From NCBI RefSeq assembly GCF_028548475.1, contig NZ_JAQQLE010000011.1, positions 62,001 to 126,000 on the forward strand: DNA of 64,000 nt. Direction: 5' to 3'. A program made the position numbers and the translations under genes. Shown here in pieces: positions 46,072 through 55,249 of this stretch; the first letter of the stretch is position 1, and every line of letters begins with the position of its first letter. This DNA comes from Vogesella margarita (GTDB lineage: Bacteria; Pseudomonadota; Gammaproteobacteria; Burkholderiales; Chromobacteriaceae). The notes beneath the pieces are model-generated. The model ran no database searches. It was given only the letters and a program-made list of their open reading frames with translations, and was not told where the DNA came from.

Positions 46072-47310
46072 TCAGATGCCGCGCATGCTGTGGCGGTAGC
46101 TGGCCGGCGAAAAGCGCACCGTCAGCAGCGCCATCGCCAGCACGATGGCGCAGTGCCACCACCAGCCGGTGGCAAAGCTGCCGCCACGATCGCGGAACCA
46201 GCCCAGCAGCCACGGCCCAGCCGCGGTGATCAGGAAACCGCAGCCCTGCACGAAGGCGGCCAGCAGGCCGGCCTGGCGCACATCGGGCAGGTGCTCCAGC
46301 ACCACGATCAGGCTCAGCGAAAAGAAACCGCCCAGACCGACCCCGGCCAGAGCCGCCCACAGCCACGGCGCCAGTTGCGGCTGCAAGGCGAGGCCGGCAA
46401 ACCCGGCCGCCTGGCAGGCCAGCGCCAGCCACAGCATCGCGCGGCGGTCGTGGCGATGGCGCGACAGGAAGGGCAGCGCAAAGGCCGCCGCCGCCTGCAG
46501 CAGCGCCATCCACGCCAGCAGGTTGGCCGCAGCCTGCGCCGCCTGCCCCTGCTCGCGGTAGAACGACGGCAGCCACGCCACCAGGCTGGAATAGCCGCTA
46601 TTGGTGAGGCCGAAATACAGCGCCAGCTGCCAGGCGCGGCGGTTGCGGAAGAATGGGCGCATCGACAGCCCGCCCTCGCCCGGCATCGCCGCCAGCTGCC
46701 GGCCGGCGGTCTGCTGCAGCCACAGGACGAGGCCGAGCAGCGCCGGCAGCAGCCACACCGCCAGCCCCAGGCGCCAGCCGCCGTAGTGTTCCAGCCACGG
46801 GCTGGCCGTCGCGCCCAGCGCGCCACCGCCGACCAGCGCCGCCGAGTAGATGCCCATCGCCAGCCCCACCCGCTGCGGGAACAGGCGCTTGGCCACCCCC
46901 GGCATCAGCGCCTGGATCGCCGCCACCCCGGCACCGGCCACCCCGGCGCCGGCGATCAGCGAGGCCGCGTCCGTCGCCCACAGCCGCGAGGCGCAGCCGG
47001 TGGCCAGCAGCAGCAGCGCCAGCGCCACCGTGCGCCGCTCGCCGATGCGCTGCGCCAGTTGCGCGCCGACAAAGGCCAGCAGCCCCATCAGCAGGAAGGG
47101 CAGCGCCGTCATCACCGCCGCCGCACGAAAGCTGAGGCCGGTGGCGGCGCGCAGCGGCTCCAGCAGCGGCCCGACCGAGGTGATGAACGGCCGCAGGTTG
47201 AGCGCCACCAGCGCCAGCAGCAGCAGCGCCGCCAGCGGCAATTCGCCGGCCAGTGTGGCGGGAGCGGTCACGACACGCGATTCAGCCACGGCGCGCTTTC
47301 CGGCCGGCAT
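46072..47310 (-). CDS. CynX/NimT-family MFS transporter
   Basis: This inner-membrane protein of about 412 residues has twelve hydrophobic segments and the CynX-family opening LLLALVALNLRPFITSVGPLL, with ALPFLLMGLLAFVGAQLAQRIGERR and FPQRVGLAMGIYSAALVGGGALGA. Family members move cyanate or 2-nitroimidazole or are uncharacterised exporters. The start is uncertain: MPAGKR at 47310 has no good ribosome binding site, while a good one (AGGAG) precedes an out-of-frame ATG at 47377. It is divergent from a LysR-type regulator that probably controls it. Confidence 0.87.
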   Translation of the reverse strand: MPAGKRAVAESRVVTAPATLAGELPLAALLLLALVALNLRPFITSVGPLLEPLRAATGLSFRAAAVMTALPFLLMGLLAFVGAQLAQRIGERRTVALALLLLATGCASRLWATDAASLIAGAGVAGAGVAAIQALMPGVAKRLFPQRVGLAMGIYSAALVGGGALGATASPWLEHYGGWRLGLAVWLLPALLGLVLWLQQTAGRQLAAMPGEGGLSMRPFFRNRRAWQLALYFGLTNSGYSSLVAWLPSFYREQGQAAQAAANLLAWMALLQAAAAFALPFLSRHRHDRRAMLWLALACQAAGFAGLALQPQLAPWLWAALAGVGLGGFFSLSLIVVLEHLPDVRQAGLLAAFVQGCGFLITAAGPWLLGWFRDRGGSFATGWWWHCAIVLAMALLTVRFSPASYRHSMRGI

Positions 47311-47377
47311 CGCCAGCGCGATGCGGCCCGCGCGGCAGACTCGCGCAGGTAAAGGGGGTGGACAGGGGTGACGCCAT
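47282..47377 (-). other. Possible upstream reading frame overlapping the MFS start
   Basis: ATG at 47377 has the best ribosome binding site in the region (AGGAG, 7 bases upstream) and opens a 31-codon frame (MASPLSTPFTCASLPRG, then basic residues) that ends at a TGA (47282-47284), overlapping the proposed MFS start at 47310. It may be a leader peptide, or the true start of the transporter with a frame error. Confidence 0.35.
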
Positions 47378-47493
47378 GATTCGACTCCTCGATGCCTCGC
47401 ACGATGGCGAGTGGTGATTGCTTGCAACGAGTCTACTGAGCCGCGCTACAATTCAGAAATTAAATGTTCAACTACCCATCAGTGGAAAACGCA

Positions 47494-48372
47494 ATGACAA
47501 ATCCGATGCTGGACCCGGTACTGCTGAAGAGCTTTGTCGCGGTGGTGGAGAGCGGCAGCTTCACCCGCGCCGGCGAGCGGGTGCACCTGAGCCAGTCCAC
47601 CGTCAGCCAGCACCTGCGCCGGCTGGAAGAGCAGCTGGGCAGCGAGCTCTTGGACCGCAGCGGCCGCTACGTGGTGACCACCGAAAGCGGCACCCGCCTG
47701 CTGGGCCACGCGCGCAAGCTGCTGACGCTGATGGAAGAAGCGGTGGCGGAGCTGCACGCGGGCGAGGTACAGGGCGAGATCCGCCTCGGCGTGCCGGAAG
47801 ACTTCGCCGCCGACCTGCTGACCCCGCTGCTGGCCGCCTTCGCCCACGATAACCCGGCCATCAGGCTGGAAGTCAGCAGTGGCCTCAGCAACACGCTGTG
47901 GCAGCAGTTCTGCGCCGGCGGCCACGACCTGGTACTGGTCAAGCAGCGCCAGGGCCATACCGTCGGCGACGCCGCCTGGCCCGAGCCGCTGGCGTGGCTG
48001 GACAGCCGCGAGCACCCGACCTGGCAGCGCGACATCCTGCCGCTGGTGGTGTTTCCGGTGGGCGGCCTGTACCGCGACGAGATGATCCACGCGCTGGAAA
48101 GCAGCGGCCGGCGCTGGCGCATCGCCTACAGCAGCGCCAGCCTGGCCAGCATCCGTTCGGCGGTCGCCAGCGGGCTGGGCGTCAGCCTGCTGCCGGCCCG
48201 CCTCGCCCGCGCCGACCAGCACAGCCTGACACCGGCACAGGGCTTCCCGGCGCTGCCGCCGCTGGAGCTGGTGCTGCACAGCCGCCAGGAAGTGCCACAG
48301 CGGGTGCGCGATCTGGCGCAGCGGATGATCGCGCTGTGCGATACGGTGATGCAGGCCGGGCCGCGGCCGTAG
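47494..48372 (+). CDS. LysR-family transcriptional regulator
   Basis: This 292-residue regulator has the N-terminal LysR helix-turn-helix (LDPVLLKSFVAVVESGSFTRAGERVHLSQSTVSQHLRRLEEQLG, about residues 6-50) and a C-terminal periplasmic-binding-fold domain (GEIRLGVPEDFAADLLTPLLAAF). I start at MTNPML, which has a GTGGAAAA ribosome binding site; the frame to 47464 lacks one. It is divergent from the CynX-type transporter gene, its likely target. Confidence 0.92.
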   Translation: MTNPMLDPVLLKSFVAVVESGSFTRAGERVHLSQSTVSQHLRRLEEQLGSELLDRSGRYVVTTESGTRLLGHARKLLTLMEEAVAELHAGEVQGEIRLGVPEDFAADLLTPLLAAFAHDNPAIRLEVSSGLSNTLWQQFCAGGHDLVLVKQRQGHTVGDAAWPEPLAWLDSREHPTWQRDILPLVVFPVGGLYRDEMIHALESSGRRWRIAYSSASLASIRSAVASGLGVSLLPARLARADQHSLTPAQGFPALPPLELVLHSRQEVPQRVRDLAQRMIALCDTVMQAGPRP

Positions 48373-48391
48373 CCCGGCCGCGCATGAAAAT

Positions 48392-48421
48392 GCCGCCGCG
48401 ATCCGGGGAGATCACGGCGGC
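48392..48421. terminator. Terminator-like hairpin between LysR and DUF1993 genes
   Basis: GCCGCCG-C-GATC and GATC-A-CGGCGGC form 12-base arms with one mismatch around CGGGGA. On the minus strand TTTT follows closely, so it probably serves the DUF1993 gene. Confidence 0.65.
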
Positions 48422-48482
48422 AGGGGTTCGGCGAAGACGCTTAATCCGGCGCACGGCGACCATCTGGCCGCCGTTGCCGATG

Positions 48483-48992
48483 CTAGCCGCCGCCGCCCAG
48501 GTAGTCCACCTTGCCCAGCGGCACGCCGTTGTGGCGCAGGATGGCGTAGGCAGTGGTGAGGTGGAAGTAGAAGTTGGGCAGCACAAAGAACTGCAGGTAG
48601 TCCTGGCCGGTGAAGTTCAGCGTCTGGGTGGGAAACTTCAGCACGATGTCGCGCCCTTCGCTGCCGTCGAACTGCGCCGCCGGCAAGCCCTGCAGGAACA
48701 GCACAGTCTTGGCGATGCGCTGCTGCAGCTCGGCAACGCTGGTTTCGTTATCCGGGTAGCTGGGAACCTCCACCCCCGCCAGCCGCGCGCCGCAGCCCTT
48801 GGCGGTATCCGCCGCAATCTGCACCTGGCGAATCAGCGGAAACATGTCCGGCGCCAGCCGCGCCTGCAGCAAGACGGCGGCGTCGACATGGCGGGACTCG
48901 GCATTCAGCAGTGCCTTGTCGAGGATGGCGGACAGATTGGCCAGCCCGCGCAACAGCGGCGGTATCGCGGCCTGATACATGGAAAGCGGCAT
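48483..48992 (-). CDS. DUF1993 protein
   Basis: This 169-residue protein belongs to DUF1993: MPLSMYQAAIPPLLRGLANLSAILDKA at the N terminus, ARLAPDMFPLIRQVQIAADTAKG in the middle and LPNFYFHLTTAYAILRHNGVPLGKVDYL near the C terminus. A helical-bundle (DinB-like) fold is expected. GAGGGAG precedes the ATG. Function is unknown. Confidence 0.88.
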   Translation of the reverse strand: MPLSMYQAAIPPLLRGLANLSAILDKALLNAESRHVDAAVLLQARLAPDMFPLIRQVQIAADTAKGCGARLAGVEVPSYPDNETSVAELQQRIAKTVLFLQGLPAAQFDGSEGRDIVLKFPTQTLNFTGQDYLQFFVLPNFYFHLTTAYAILRHNGVPLGKVDYLGGGG

Positions 48993-49013
48993 GATGACTC
49001 CCTCGGTCGGTAT

Positions 49014-49033
49014 GGCGGCCAGGGTTGGCCGCC
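49014..49033. repeat. TTGGCCGCA element, degenerate near-palindrome
   Basis: GGCGGCCAGGGTTGGCCGCC matches the palindrome except for one arm base and the outer C. It lies 21 bases upstream of the DUF1993 start. Confidence 0.6.
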
Positions 49034-49098
49034 GGAACAACTTCACCATAGCCGATAGACCCGCAAGCAGTCCCGTTCTTGTGCCCCCTTCCACCAAC

Positions 49099-49125
49099 AA
49101 AAAACCGGCCCGCAGGCCGGTTTTT
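49099..49125. terminator. Bidirectional intrinsic terminator after the ThDP-enzyme gene
   Basis: AAAAAACCGGCC and GGCCGGTTTTT pair around CGCA. It lies 17 bases after the stop of the ThDP-dependent enzyme gene and separates it from DUF1993. Confidence 0.9.
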
Positions 49126-49141
49126 CACGTCAAGAACTACC

Positions 49142-50863
49142 TCAACCGCGTGCCAGCGCCGCCTGGGTGATGGTGGTCAGCGTGGCGCGGGTGCTGATGA
49201 TGTCAGGCGGCAGGCGGATTTCCAGCAGCGTGCCGCTCTCGCGCGCCAGTGCGCGTTCCAGCGCGGCGTCGAACTCGTCGTTGCTGGCGATGCGCTCGGC
49301 GGCGTAGCCGTAGGCAGCGGCCAGCTGGCAGAAGTCCGGATTACCCAGCTGGGTGCCGCTGATGCGGTTGGGGTACTCGCGCTCCTGGTGCATGCGGATG
49401 GTGCCGTACACGCCGTTGTTGAGCAGCAGGATGATGGATTTGCCGCCGTGCTGCAGCGCGGTGGCCAGCTCCTGGCCGTTCATCAGGAAGTCGCCGTCGC
49501 CGGCGATGGTGAAGGCGGTGCGGCCGGTGGCGAGGTTGGCCGCAATGCCGGCCGGCACGCCGTAGCCCATGGCGCCGTTGGTGGGCGCCAGCTGGGTTTT
49601 GTGACCTTTCACCACGCCGTGGTACTGGAAGTAGCGGTGAATCCAGCTGGCGAAGTTGCCGGCGCCGTTGGTGATGACCGCGTCGGCCGGCAGCTGGCGC
49701 TGCAGGCTGGCAATCACGCGCGGCAGGTCGATGTCACCGCTGATGCCTTCGCTCAGCCCGGCCAGGCGCTGCGGCACCAGGTTGGCGCGGTAGTCGGCGT
49801 TCAGCTGCCGGCTCCAGGCCTGCCAGCGCGGAGCGGCGGCAGGTGCCGGCAAGGCGGCCAGCGCCTGTGCGGCAGCGTTGACACCGGACTGGATCGCCAC
49901 ATCGGCCTGGTACACGCGGTCCAGCTCGTCGCCCTGCGGCAGGATGTGCACCAGTTGCTGCTGGCTGCGCGGCGCCTGCAGCAGGGTGTAGCCGCCAGTA
50001 GTCATCTCGCCCAGCCGGGCACCGATGGCGATGATCAGGTCGCTGTTGCGGATGTTGGCCGCCAGCGCCGGGTTGATGCCGATGCCGACGTCGCCGGCAT
50101 ACAGCGGGTGATGGTTGTCGAAGGTGTCCTGAAAGCGGAAGGCGTTGCCCACCGGCAGCTGCCAGCGCTCGGCAAAGGCTTGCAGCGCGGCGGCGCCTGC
50201 GGCGTCCCAGCCGCTGCCACCGGCGATCAGCAGCGGGCGCTCTGCCTTCTCTAGCAGTTGCTGCAAGGCGGAAATGCCGGCCGGATCCGGGAACGGCGTT
50301 ACCGCCTCCACCCGCGGCAGCGGCGCCAGGCTGTCGGCCACCGGCTGCACCAGCATGTCTTCCGGCAACACCAGCACCACCGGGCCGGGACGGCCGTTCA
50401 TGGCGGTGGCGAAGGCGCGGCTGATGTATTCCGGGATGCGGTTGGCGTCGTCGATGCGCTCCACGCGCTTGGCCATGCCCTTGGTGGACGGGCCGAAGTA
50501 CACGCTGTAGTCCATTTCCTGGAAGGCTTCGCGGTCGCGGCAATCGCTGCCCACGTCGCCCACCAGCAGCACCATGGGGGTGGAATCCTGGAACGCGGTA
50601 TGCACGCCGATGCTGGCGTTGGTGGCGCCGGGGCCACGCGTGACCAGGCACACGCCGGGGCGGCGCGTGAGCTTGCCGTGCGCCTCGGCCATGAAGGCGG
50701 CGCCGCCTTCGTTACGGCAGGCGATAAAGCGGATCTGCTCGCGGCTGCGATAGAAGCCGTCCAGTACCGCCAGGTAGCTTTCGCCCGGTACGCCAAAGGC
50801 GATGTCCACACCCTGTGCCACCAGGCACTCCACCAGTAGATGCCCTGCCAACTTGCTGTTCAT
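49142..50863 (-). CDS. Thiamine diphosphate-dependent enzyme, acetolactate-synthase-like
   Basis: This 573-residue protein has the three ThDP-family domains: an N-terminal Pyr domain with the catalytic Glu52 (IACRNEGGAAFMAEAHGKLT), a central domain, and a C-terminal PP domain with the ThDP-Mg motif GDGDFLMNGQELATALQHGG, ending in LLLNN (about residues 450-475). The region after the glutamate differs from that of IlvB, and no small regulatory subunit gene is adjacent, so biosynthetic acetolactate synthase is unlikely. A 2-oxoacid decarboxylase or catabolic lyase is more plausible. Upstream is the D-2-hydroxyglutarate dehydrogenase gene on the same strand; AAGGGG precedes the ATG. Confidence 0.8.
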   Translation of the reverse strand: MNSKLAGHLLVECLVAQGVDIAFGVPGESYLAVLDGFYRSREQIRFIACRNEGGAAFMAEAHGKLTRRPGVCLVTRGPGATNASIGVHTAFQDSTPMVLLVGDVGSDCRDREAFQEMDYSVYFGPSTKGMAKRVERIDDANRIPEYISRAFATAMNGRPGPVVLVLPEDMLVQPVADSLAPLPRVEAVTPFPDPAGISALQQLLEKAERPLLIAGGSGWDAAGAAALQAFAERWQLPVGNAFRFQDTFDNHHPLYAGDVGIGINPALAANIRNSDLIIAIGARLGEMTTGGYTLLQAPRSQQQLVHILPQGDELDRVYQADVAIQSGVNAAAQALAALPAPAAAPRWQAWSRQLNADYRANLVPQRLAGLSEGISGDIDLPRVIASLQRQLPADAVITNGAGNFASWIHRYFQYHGVVKGHKTQLAPTNGAMGYGVPAGIAANLATGRTAFTIAGDGDFLMNGQELATALQHGGKSIILLLNNGVYGTIRMHQEREYPNRISGTQLGNPDFCQLAAAYGYAAERIASNDEFDAALERALARESGTLLEIRLPPDIISTRATLTTITQAALARG

Positions 50864-50896
50864 GCATTACCCCTTGTCGGTGGTGATTGGTCATCG

Positions 50897-50914
50897 TGCG
50901 GCCAACGTTGGCGG
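50897..50914. repeat. TTGGCCGCA element, variant palindrome
   Basis: TGCGGCCAACGTTGGCGG keeps an exact TGCGGCCAACGTT half on one side while the mirror half has decayed to GGCGG. It lies 34 bases upstream of the ThDP-enzyme start codon. Confidence 0.7.
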
Positions 50915-50992
50915 CCACACGCCGGGCGATTCGAAAATTTTCGAGGTGCCCGTCTGGCAGGCCGCTTCGGCCCACCGCAAAACAGTCACGGC

Positions 50993-51009
50993 CGGGAGCA
51001 TGGCTCCCG
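50993..51009. terminator. Hairpin downstream of the D-2-hydroxyglutarate dehydrogenase gene
   Basis: CGGGAGC and GCTCCCG pair around ATG, 38 bases after the stop. Only GTTTTG follows on the minus strand, so it is a weak candidate. Confidence 0.45.
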
Positions 51010-51046
51010 ACAAAATGCAGTACAACGGCGCTGGCAGGGCCTGATA

Positions 51047-54000
51047 TCAGGCCGCCGGCGTCAAAGCCCTCAACAACGCACTGGCCGGATGCGGCAGCGC
51101 CACGTCGTCCATCAGCGCCACCTGGCAGCGGCAGGAGTAGCCGGTAGCCAGCAGCGGGCTGTCGTCGCCCTGGCCGGCCACGATGCCTTGCCAGCTCTGA
51201 CGATAGATGGTTTCCGACAATGCACGCTTGTCGGCCTCGTGGCCGAAGGTGCCGGCCATGCCGCAGCAGCCGCTGGCGAGGGTGGCCAGGTTCAGGCCGC
51301 AGGCGGCAAACACCTTTTGCCAGTCGCCCACCGCCGCCGGGGCGTTGGTCTTTTCGGTGCAGTGCGGCAGCAGGGTGAAGCTTGCGCCGGCGGCAGCGCG
51401 CACGTCGGCTGGCAGTTCGGTCAGTCGGCTGGCCAGCCATTCCTGCAGCAGCTGTACCTTGGGCAACTCACCTGCCAGTGCCAGCTTGGCGTATTCGCTG
51501 CGGTAGGTCAGCGTCATCGACGGGTCGATGCCCACCAGTGGCAGGCCGCTGGCCGCCAGCTGTTGCAGGCTGGCCACGTTGGCCGCAGCCACTTTTTCGA
51601 AGCGGGCGAGGAAGCCATGCACGTGCAGCGGCTTGCCGTTGGCGCGGAACGGCGCCAGCAGCGGCACAAAGCCCAGTCGTTGCAGCAGCGCGCACACGTC
51701 CAGCACCAGCGGCGTTTCGAAGTAGCTGGTAAACGCATCCTGCACCACGATCACCGCGCGGGCGAGCTCCGCCGCCGGCAAGGCCGCCAGCGCCTTTGCA
51801 CTGGCCACCGCCACACCGCGGCGCGCCAGCTCGGCCTGCAGGTTGATGCCGGACAGTAGCGGGCTTTCCACCAGATTCAGCTTGCGCAGCAGCATGCGGC
51901 CAACCTTGCTGCCGATCACGCCGTTGTACAGCCACGGCAGGCGTGCGGCCAGCGGCAGCGTATGTTCCAGCCCGCCGATCAGGTAGTCCTTGAGCGGGCG
52001 CAAGTAACGGCCGTAATACAGCTCCAGAAACTTGGCGCGGAAGCTTGGCACGTCCACTTTCACCGGGCACTGGCCAACGCAGGATTTGCACGCCAGGCAG
52101 CCGTCCATTGCCTCTTTCACCTCGTGCGAGAAGTCGGTCTCGCCACGGCGCTTGCCCAGGGTGTTGGCGATGCGTGCCGGCAGGCCGGCAACAAAGCCGC
52201 GCGCACGCAGGGCACGGCTGGCGCTCACCGGGTCACTGCCCTGATCGGCCAGCTGGCGCAACCATTCGCGCAGCAGCGAGGCGCGGCCTTTCGGTGAATG
52301 GCGCCGCTCGCGGGTGCCTTTCCACGACGGGCACATGGCGTCGTCGGGGTCGAAGTTGTAGCAGGCACCGTTGCCGTTGCAGTGCAGTGCCTCGTCGTAG
52401 TGCTGGCGCACGGCGATGGGGATGGTGCGGTCCAGCTGGCCACGGGTGGTCACGCCATCCACCTTCCACAGCCCGTCCGGCGTCGGCGCGGCGATCTTGC
52501 CCGGGTTGAGCTGGTTGTACGGGTCGAACGCAGCCTTGATCTGCTGCAGCCGCGGGTACAGCGGGCCGAAGAAGGCCGGCGCGTACTCGGAGCGCACGCC
52601 CTTGCCGTGCTCGCCCCACAGCAGGCCGTGGTATTTCCGGGTGAGCGCCACCACGCCATCGGTGATGCTGCGCACCAGGCCTTCCTGCGCCTGGTCTTTC
52701 ATGTCGATGGCCGGGCGCACGTGCAGCACGCCGGCATCCACGTGGCCGAACATGCCGTAGCGCACGCCGTGGCTGTCCAGCAGCGCGCGGAATTCGGCGA
52801 TGTAGTCGGCCAGGTTTTCCGGTGGCACCGCGGTGTCTTCCACAAACGGGATCGGCCGGCGGCTGTCGTTGACGTTGCCGAGCAGGCCCACCGATTTCTT
52901 GCGCATGCCCCAGATGCGGCCAACCGCGGCGCCGCGTGCCACGGTGTGGCCCTGGCGACCATGGCTGTCGCCCTCGGCGCTCAGCTGCGCGCCGATATCC
53001 GCCAGCGTGGCTTCCAATGCGGCATCGCTGTCAGCGAGGAACTCCACCAGGTTGATGCCCTGTGCCGGGGTGGCGTCGTCCGGAAAGAATTCGCGCACGC
53101 CGTGCCACACGATGTCCTGCCGTGCCAGGTTCAGCACCGTGGAATCCACCGTTTCGATGGAAGCGGCACCCAGCTGCATCAGCGCCGGCGCGTCGCGCAG
53201 CGCGGCATCGAAGCTGGCATAGCGCACGTTCACCAGCGCGCTGGCTTTCGGGATCGGCAGCACGTTCAGCCTGGCCTCGACGATGAAGCCCAGCGTGCCT
53301 TCCGAACCGCACAGGATGTTGTTGAGGTTGAAGCGGCCGGCGTCGTCGCGGATGTGCGCCAGGTCATAGCCGGTGAGGCAGCGGTTGAGCTTGGGAAACT
53401 TGTCGGCGATCAGCGCCGCGTCGTCGCGCTGGATGTCGTCCAGCAGGCGGTGTACCGCGCCAACGCGGTCGTCGCGGCGGCTGATGGCGGCAAACTCGGC
53501 CTCGTCCAGCGGCGCGGAGTGCCACAGCGTGCCATCCAGCAGCACGGTGTCCAGTTCCAGCACGTGGTCGCGGGTCTTGCCGTACAGGCAGGAGCCCTGG
53601 CCGCTGGCATCGGTGTTGATCATGCCGCCGATGGTCGCCCGGTTGGAGGTGGACAGCTCCGGCGCAAAGAACAGCCCGTGCGCCTTCAGCGCGGCATTGA
53701 GCTGGTCTTTCACCACGCCGCCCTGTACCCGCACCCAGCGCTCTGCGGCGTTGATTTCCAGGATGCGGTTCATGTGACGCGAGATGTCCACGATCACGCC
53801 GTGGCCCAGCGACTGGCCGTTGGTGCCGGTGCCGCCGCCGCGGGCGTTCAGGCTCAGCCCCTGAAAGCGCGGCTCGCCGGCCAGGCGGGCGATGCGGATT
53901 ACGTCGTCGTTATCGCGCGGGAACACCACCAGCTGCGGCAGCACCTGGTAGATGGAGTTGTCGGTGGACAGCACGGTCCGGTCGGCATAAGCGTGGCTGA

Positions 54001-54091
54001 TCTCGCCGGCAAAGCCGCGCACGGCCAGTTCGGCCGCAAAGTCGAGGTACAGCGTGTCGCTGGTGGGGGTGGTATGCAGACGGGGAATCAT
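51047..54091 (-). CDS. ydiJ: FAD/Fe-S D-2-hydroxyglutarate dehydrogenase (YdiJ-type)
   Basis: This 1014-residue fusion protein oxidises D-2-hydroxyglutarate to 2-oxoglutarate. It has an N-terminal FAD-binding PCMH domain (LVVFPRDNDDVIRIARLA, GGGTGTNGQSLGHGVIVDISRHMN and NRATIGGMINTDASGQGSCLYGKTRDHVL), an FAD-oxidase C-terminal domain (FGHVDAGVLHVRPA, GEHGKGVRSEYA), a ferredoxin-like region with GCLACKSCVGQCPVKVDVP and a cysteine-rich C-terminal domain (ASGCCGMAGTFGHE). Length and order match E. coli YdiJ. The start at MIPRLHT is chosen from the family; no clear ribosome binding site is seen. The upstream neighbour is the HglS-like enzyme that would make its substrate. Confidence 0.9.
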   Translation of the reverse strand: MIPRLHTTPTSDTLYLDFAAELAVRGFAGEISHAYADRTVLSTDNSIYQVLPQLVVFPRDNDDVIRIARLAGEPRFQGLSLNARGGGTGTNGQSLGHGVIVDISRHMNRILEINAAERWVRVQGGVVKDQLNAALKAHGLFFAPELSTSNRATIGGMINTDASGQGSCLYGKTRDHVLELDTVLLDGTLWHSAPLDEAEFAAISRRDDRVGAVHRLLDDIQRDDAALIADKFPKLNRCLTGYDLAHIRDDAGRFNLNNILCGSEGTLGFIVEARLNVLPIPKASALVNVRYASFDAALRDAPALMQLGAASIETVDSTVLNLARQDIVWHGVREFFPDDATPAQGINLVEFLADSDAALEATLADIGAQLSAEGDSHGRQGHTVARGAAVGRIWGMRKKSVGLLGNVNDSRRPIPFVEDTAVPPENLADYIAEFRALLDSHGVRYGMFGHVDAGVLHVRPAIDMKDQAQEGLVRSITDGVVALTRKYHGLLWGEHGKGVRSEYAPAFFGPLYPRLQQIKAAFDPYNQLNPGKIAAPTPDGLWKVDGVTTRGQLDRTIPIAVRQHYDEALHCNGNGACYNFDPDDAMCPSWKGTRERRHSPKGRASLLREWLRQLADQGSDPVSASRALRARGFVAGLPARIANTLGKRRGETDFSHEVKEAMDGCLACKSCVGQCPVKVDVPSFRAKFLELYYGRYLRPLKDYLIGGLEHTLPLAARLPWLYNGVIGSKVGRMLLRKLNLVESPLLSGINLQAELARRGVAVASAKALAALPAAELARAVIVVQDAFTSYFETPLVLDVCALLQRLGFVPLLAPFRANGKPLHVHGFLARFEKVAAANVASLQQLAASGLPLVGIDPSMTLTYRSEYAKLALAGELPKVQLLQEWLASRLTELPADVRAAAGASFTLLPHCTEKTNAPAAVGDWQKVFAACGLNLATLASGCCGMAGTFGHEADKRALSETIYRQSWQGIVAGQGDDSPLLATGYSCRCQVALMDDVALPHPASALLRALTPAA

Positions 54092-54107
54092 GTGTGTGTT
54101 CAGGCTA

Positions 54108-54120
54108 AAGGTTGGCCGCA
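54108..54120 (+). repeat. TTGGCCGCA element, single copy before the YdiJ-type start
   Basis: An exact AAGGTTGGCCGCA stands 16 bases upstream of the start codon, next to the terminator of the HglS-like gene. Confidence 0.85.
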
Positions 54121-54126
54121 GGCCGG

Positions 54127-54158
54127 AAAAAGACCTGCCCAGGCAGCCCGGGCAGGTC
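54127..54158 (-). terminator. Intrinsic terminator of the HglS-like gene
   Basis: GACCTGCCC (54132-54140) and GGGCAGGTC (54150-54158) form a 9-bp stem; on the minus strand it is followed by five T residues. It lies between the HglS-like and YdiJ-type genes, so these may be transcribed separately or with partial read-through. Confidence 0.82.
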
Positions 54159-54202
54159 AAGCAGGCAACTAGGAGCCGTTACCCAGAGAGATCGGACGGC
54201 GC

Positions 54203-55249
54203 TTAGCAGGCGGCGGCGGTCATCTTGAAGATGCCCTGCGCATTGGAGCTGTCGAAGCGCAGATCCAGCTTGTCGTTGCCCGCTTCGTCGGTGTAACGGT
54301 CGCGGGTGATGAATTCGTAGAACGAGCCCGGCACGATGCGGCTTACGCACTGGCCGTCGGCGTCGATGAATTCGCGCTCCACCTGTGCCGCCTTGAACGC
54401 AGTCTGGCGTACGCGGCCGCTGGCGGAAACTTCCACCTTGTCCTTGATCGGCTGGCCCTTGGCGCGCAGTTCGTCGGCAGTGGCGAATACGTCAGCCACG
54501 TGGTCGGTGGCGTGGTTGAAAGCGTTGCCCTCGGTGGAGATCCACGCCATTTCGGCGGATTCCTGCAGCAGGGTGTGGTAGTCGGCCAGTGCCGGGGTGG
54601 CGTGCTGCACGTCGAAGCAGCCCACCAGCTTGGGCAGCAGGCTGGCAGCGTCGGCAAACGGCAGTTCGCGGTTGTCGGACAGCGTGGCCAGCAGCGCCTT
54701 GTCGGCGGCGGACAGCGGGTCGCGCGAGGTGGATACCACATTGTTCACCGCTGCCTGGAAGGCAGGCGAGAACTGGTCTACATGCAGTTCGGACACGAAG
54801 AACTGTGCCACCTGTTCCGGTGCATCCTGATGGCAGTAGGCGCGGCCGGTCATCTTCAGGCGCGGCAGCGGGTACACGTCGGCGACGGCAAAGCCCAGCG
54901 GCTCCAGAAAGCGCTTGAATGCCAGCTCGCCCTGCGGCAGCGCGCCGGTGTTGGCCGCAGCCACGGTGCGCAGCGCGCCGTGGTCAAACACCACCTGCCC
55001 GCCGGCGGCCAGCTTGTCGGCGACGTAGCGCTTGCCTTCCGGTACCGCTTCCAGGTTCTTCGCGAACAGCAGCATGTTCATCGCCTGCGCCAGCGTGAGG
55101 CGCGATACGGTGGCGCCGGCCTGCTCGACCAGCAGTACGTCTTCAACCTTGATCATGGTGAACAGGTCGGCGGCGGTTTGTTCACCGGCTACCTGTACCA
55201 GCAGTTTGTGCAGTTGGCTGTTGGCGGCGGACGCTTGAGCTTGTGTCAT
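54203..55249 (-). CDS. DUF1338 protein, probable 2-oxoadipate dioxygenase/decarboxylase (HglS-like)
   Basis: This 348-residue protein is of the DUF1338 family. In Pseudomonas putida HglS turns 2-oxoadipate into D-2-hydroxyglutarate using Fe(II) and oxygen. Candidate metal ligands here are H90 (VVFDHGALRTV), H246 (STEGNAFNHATDH) and a downstream glutamate (E312 in VPGSFYEFITR), with R94 near the first His for the substrate. The protein is shorter than P. putida HglS, so the activity is inferred. The next gene downstream encodes the dehydrogenase for its expected product, and a LysR gene is divergent, as in pseudomonads. AAGGG lies before the ATG. Confidence 0.85.
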   Translation of the reverse strand: MTQAQASAANSQLHKLLVQVAGEQTAADLFTMIKVEDVLLVEQAGATVSRLTLAQAMNMLLFAKNLEAVPEGKRYVADKLAAGGQVVFDHGALRTVAAANTGALPQGELAFKRFLEPLGFAVADVYPLPRLKMTGRAYCHQDAPEQVAQFFVSELHVDQFSPAFQAAVNNVVSTSRDPLSAADKALLATLSDNRELPFADAASLLPKLVGCFDVQHATPALADYHTLLQESAEMAWISTEGNAFNHATDHVADVFATADELRAKGQPIKDKVEVSASGRVRQTAFKAAQVEREFIDADGQCVSRIVPGSFYEFITRDRYTDEAGNDKLDLRFDSSNAQGIFKMTAAAC

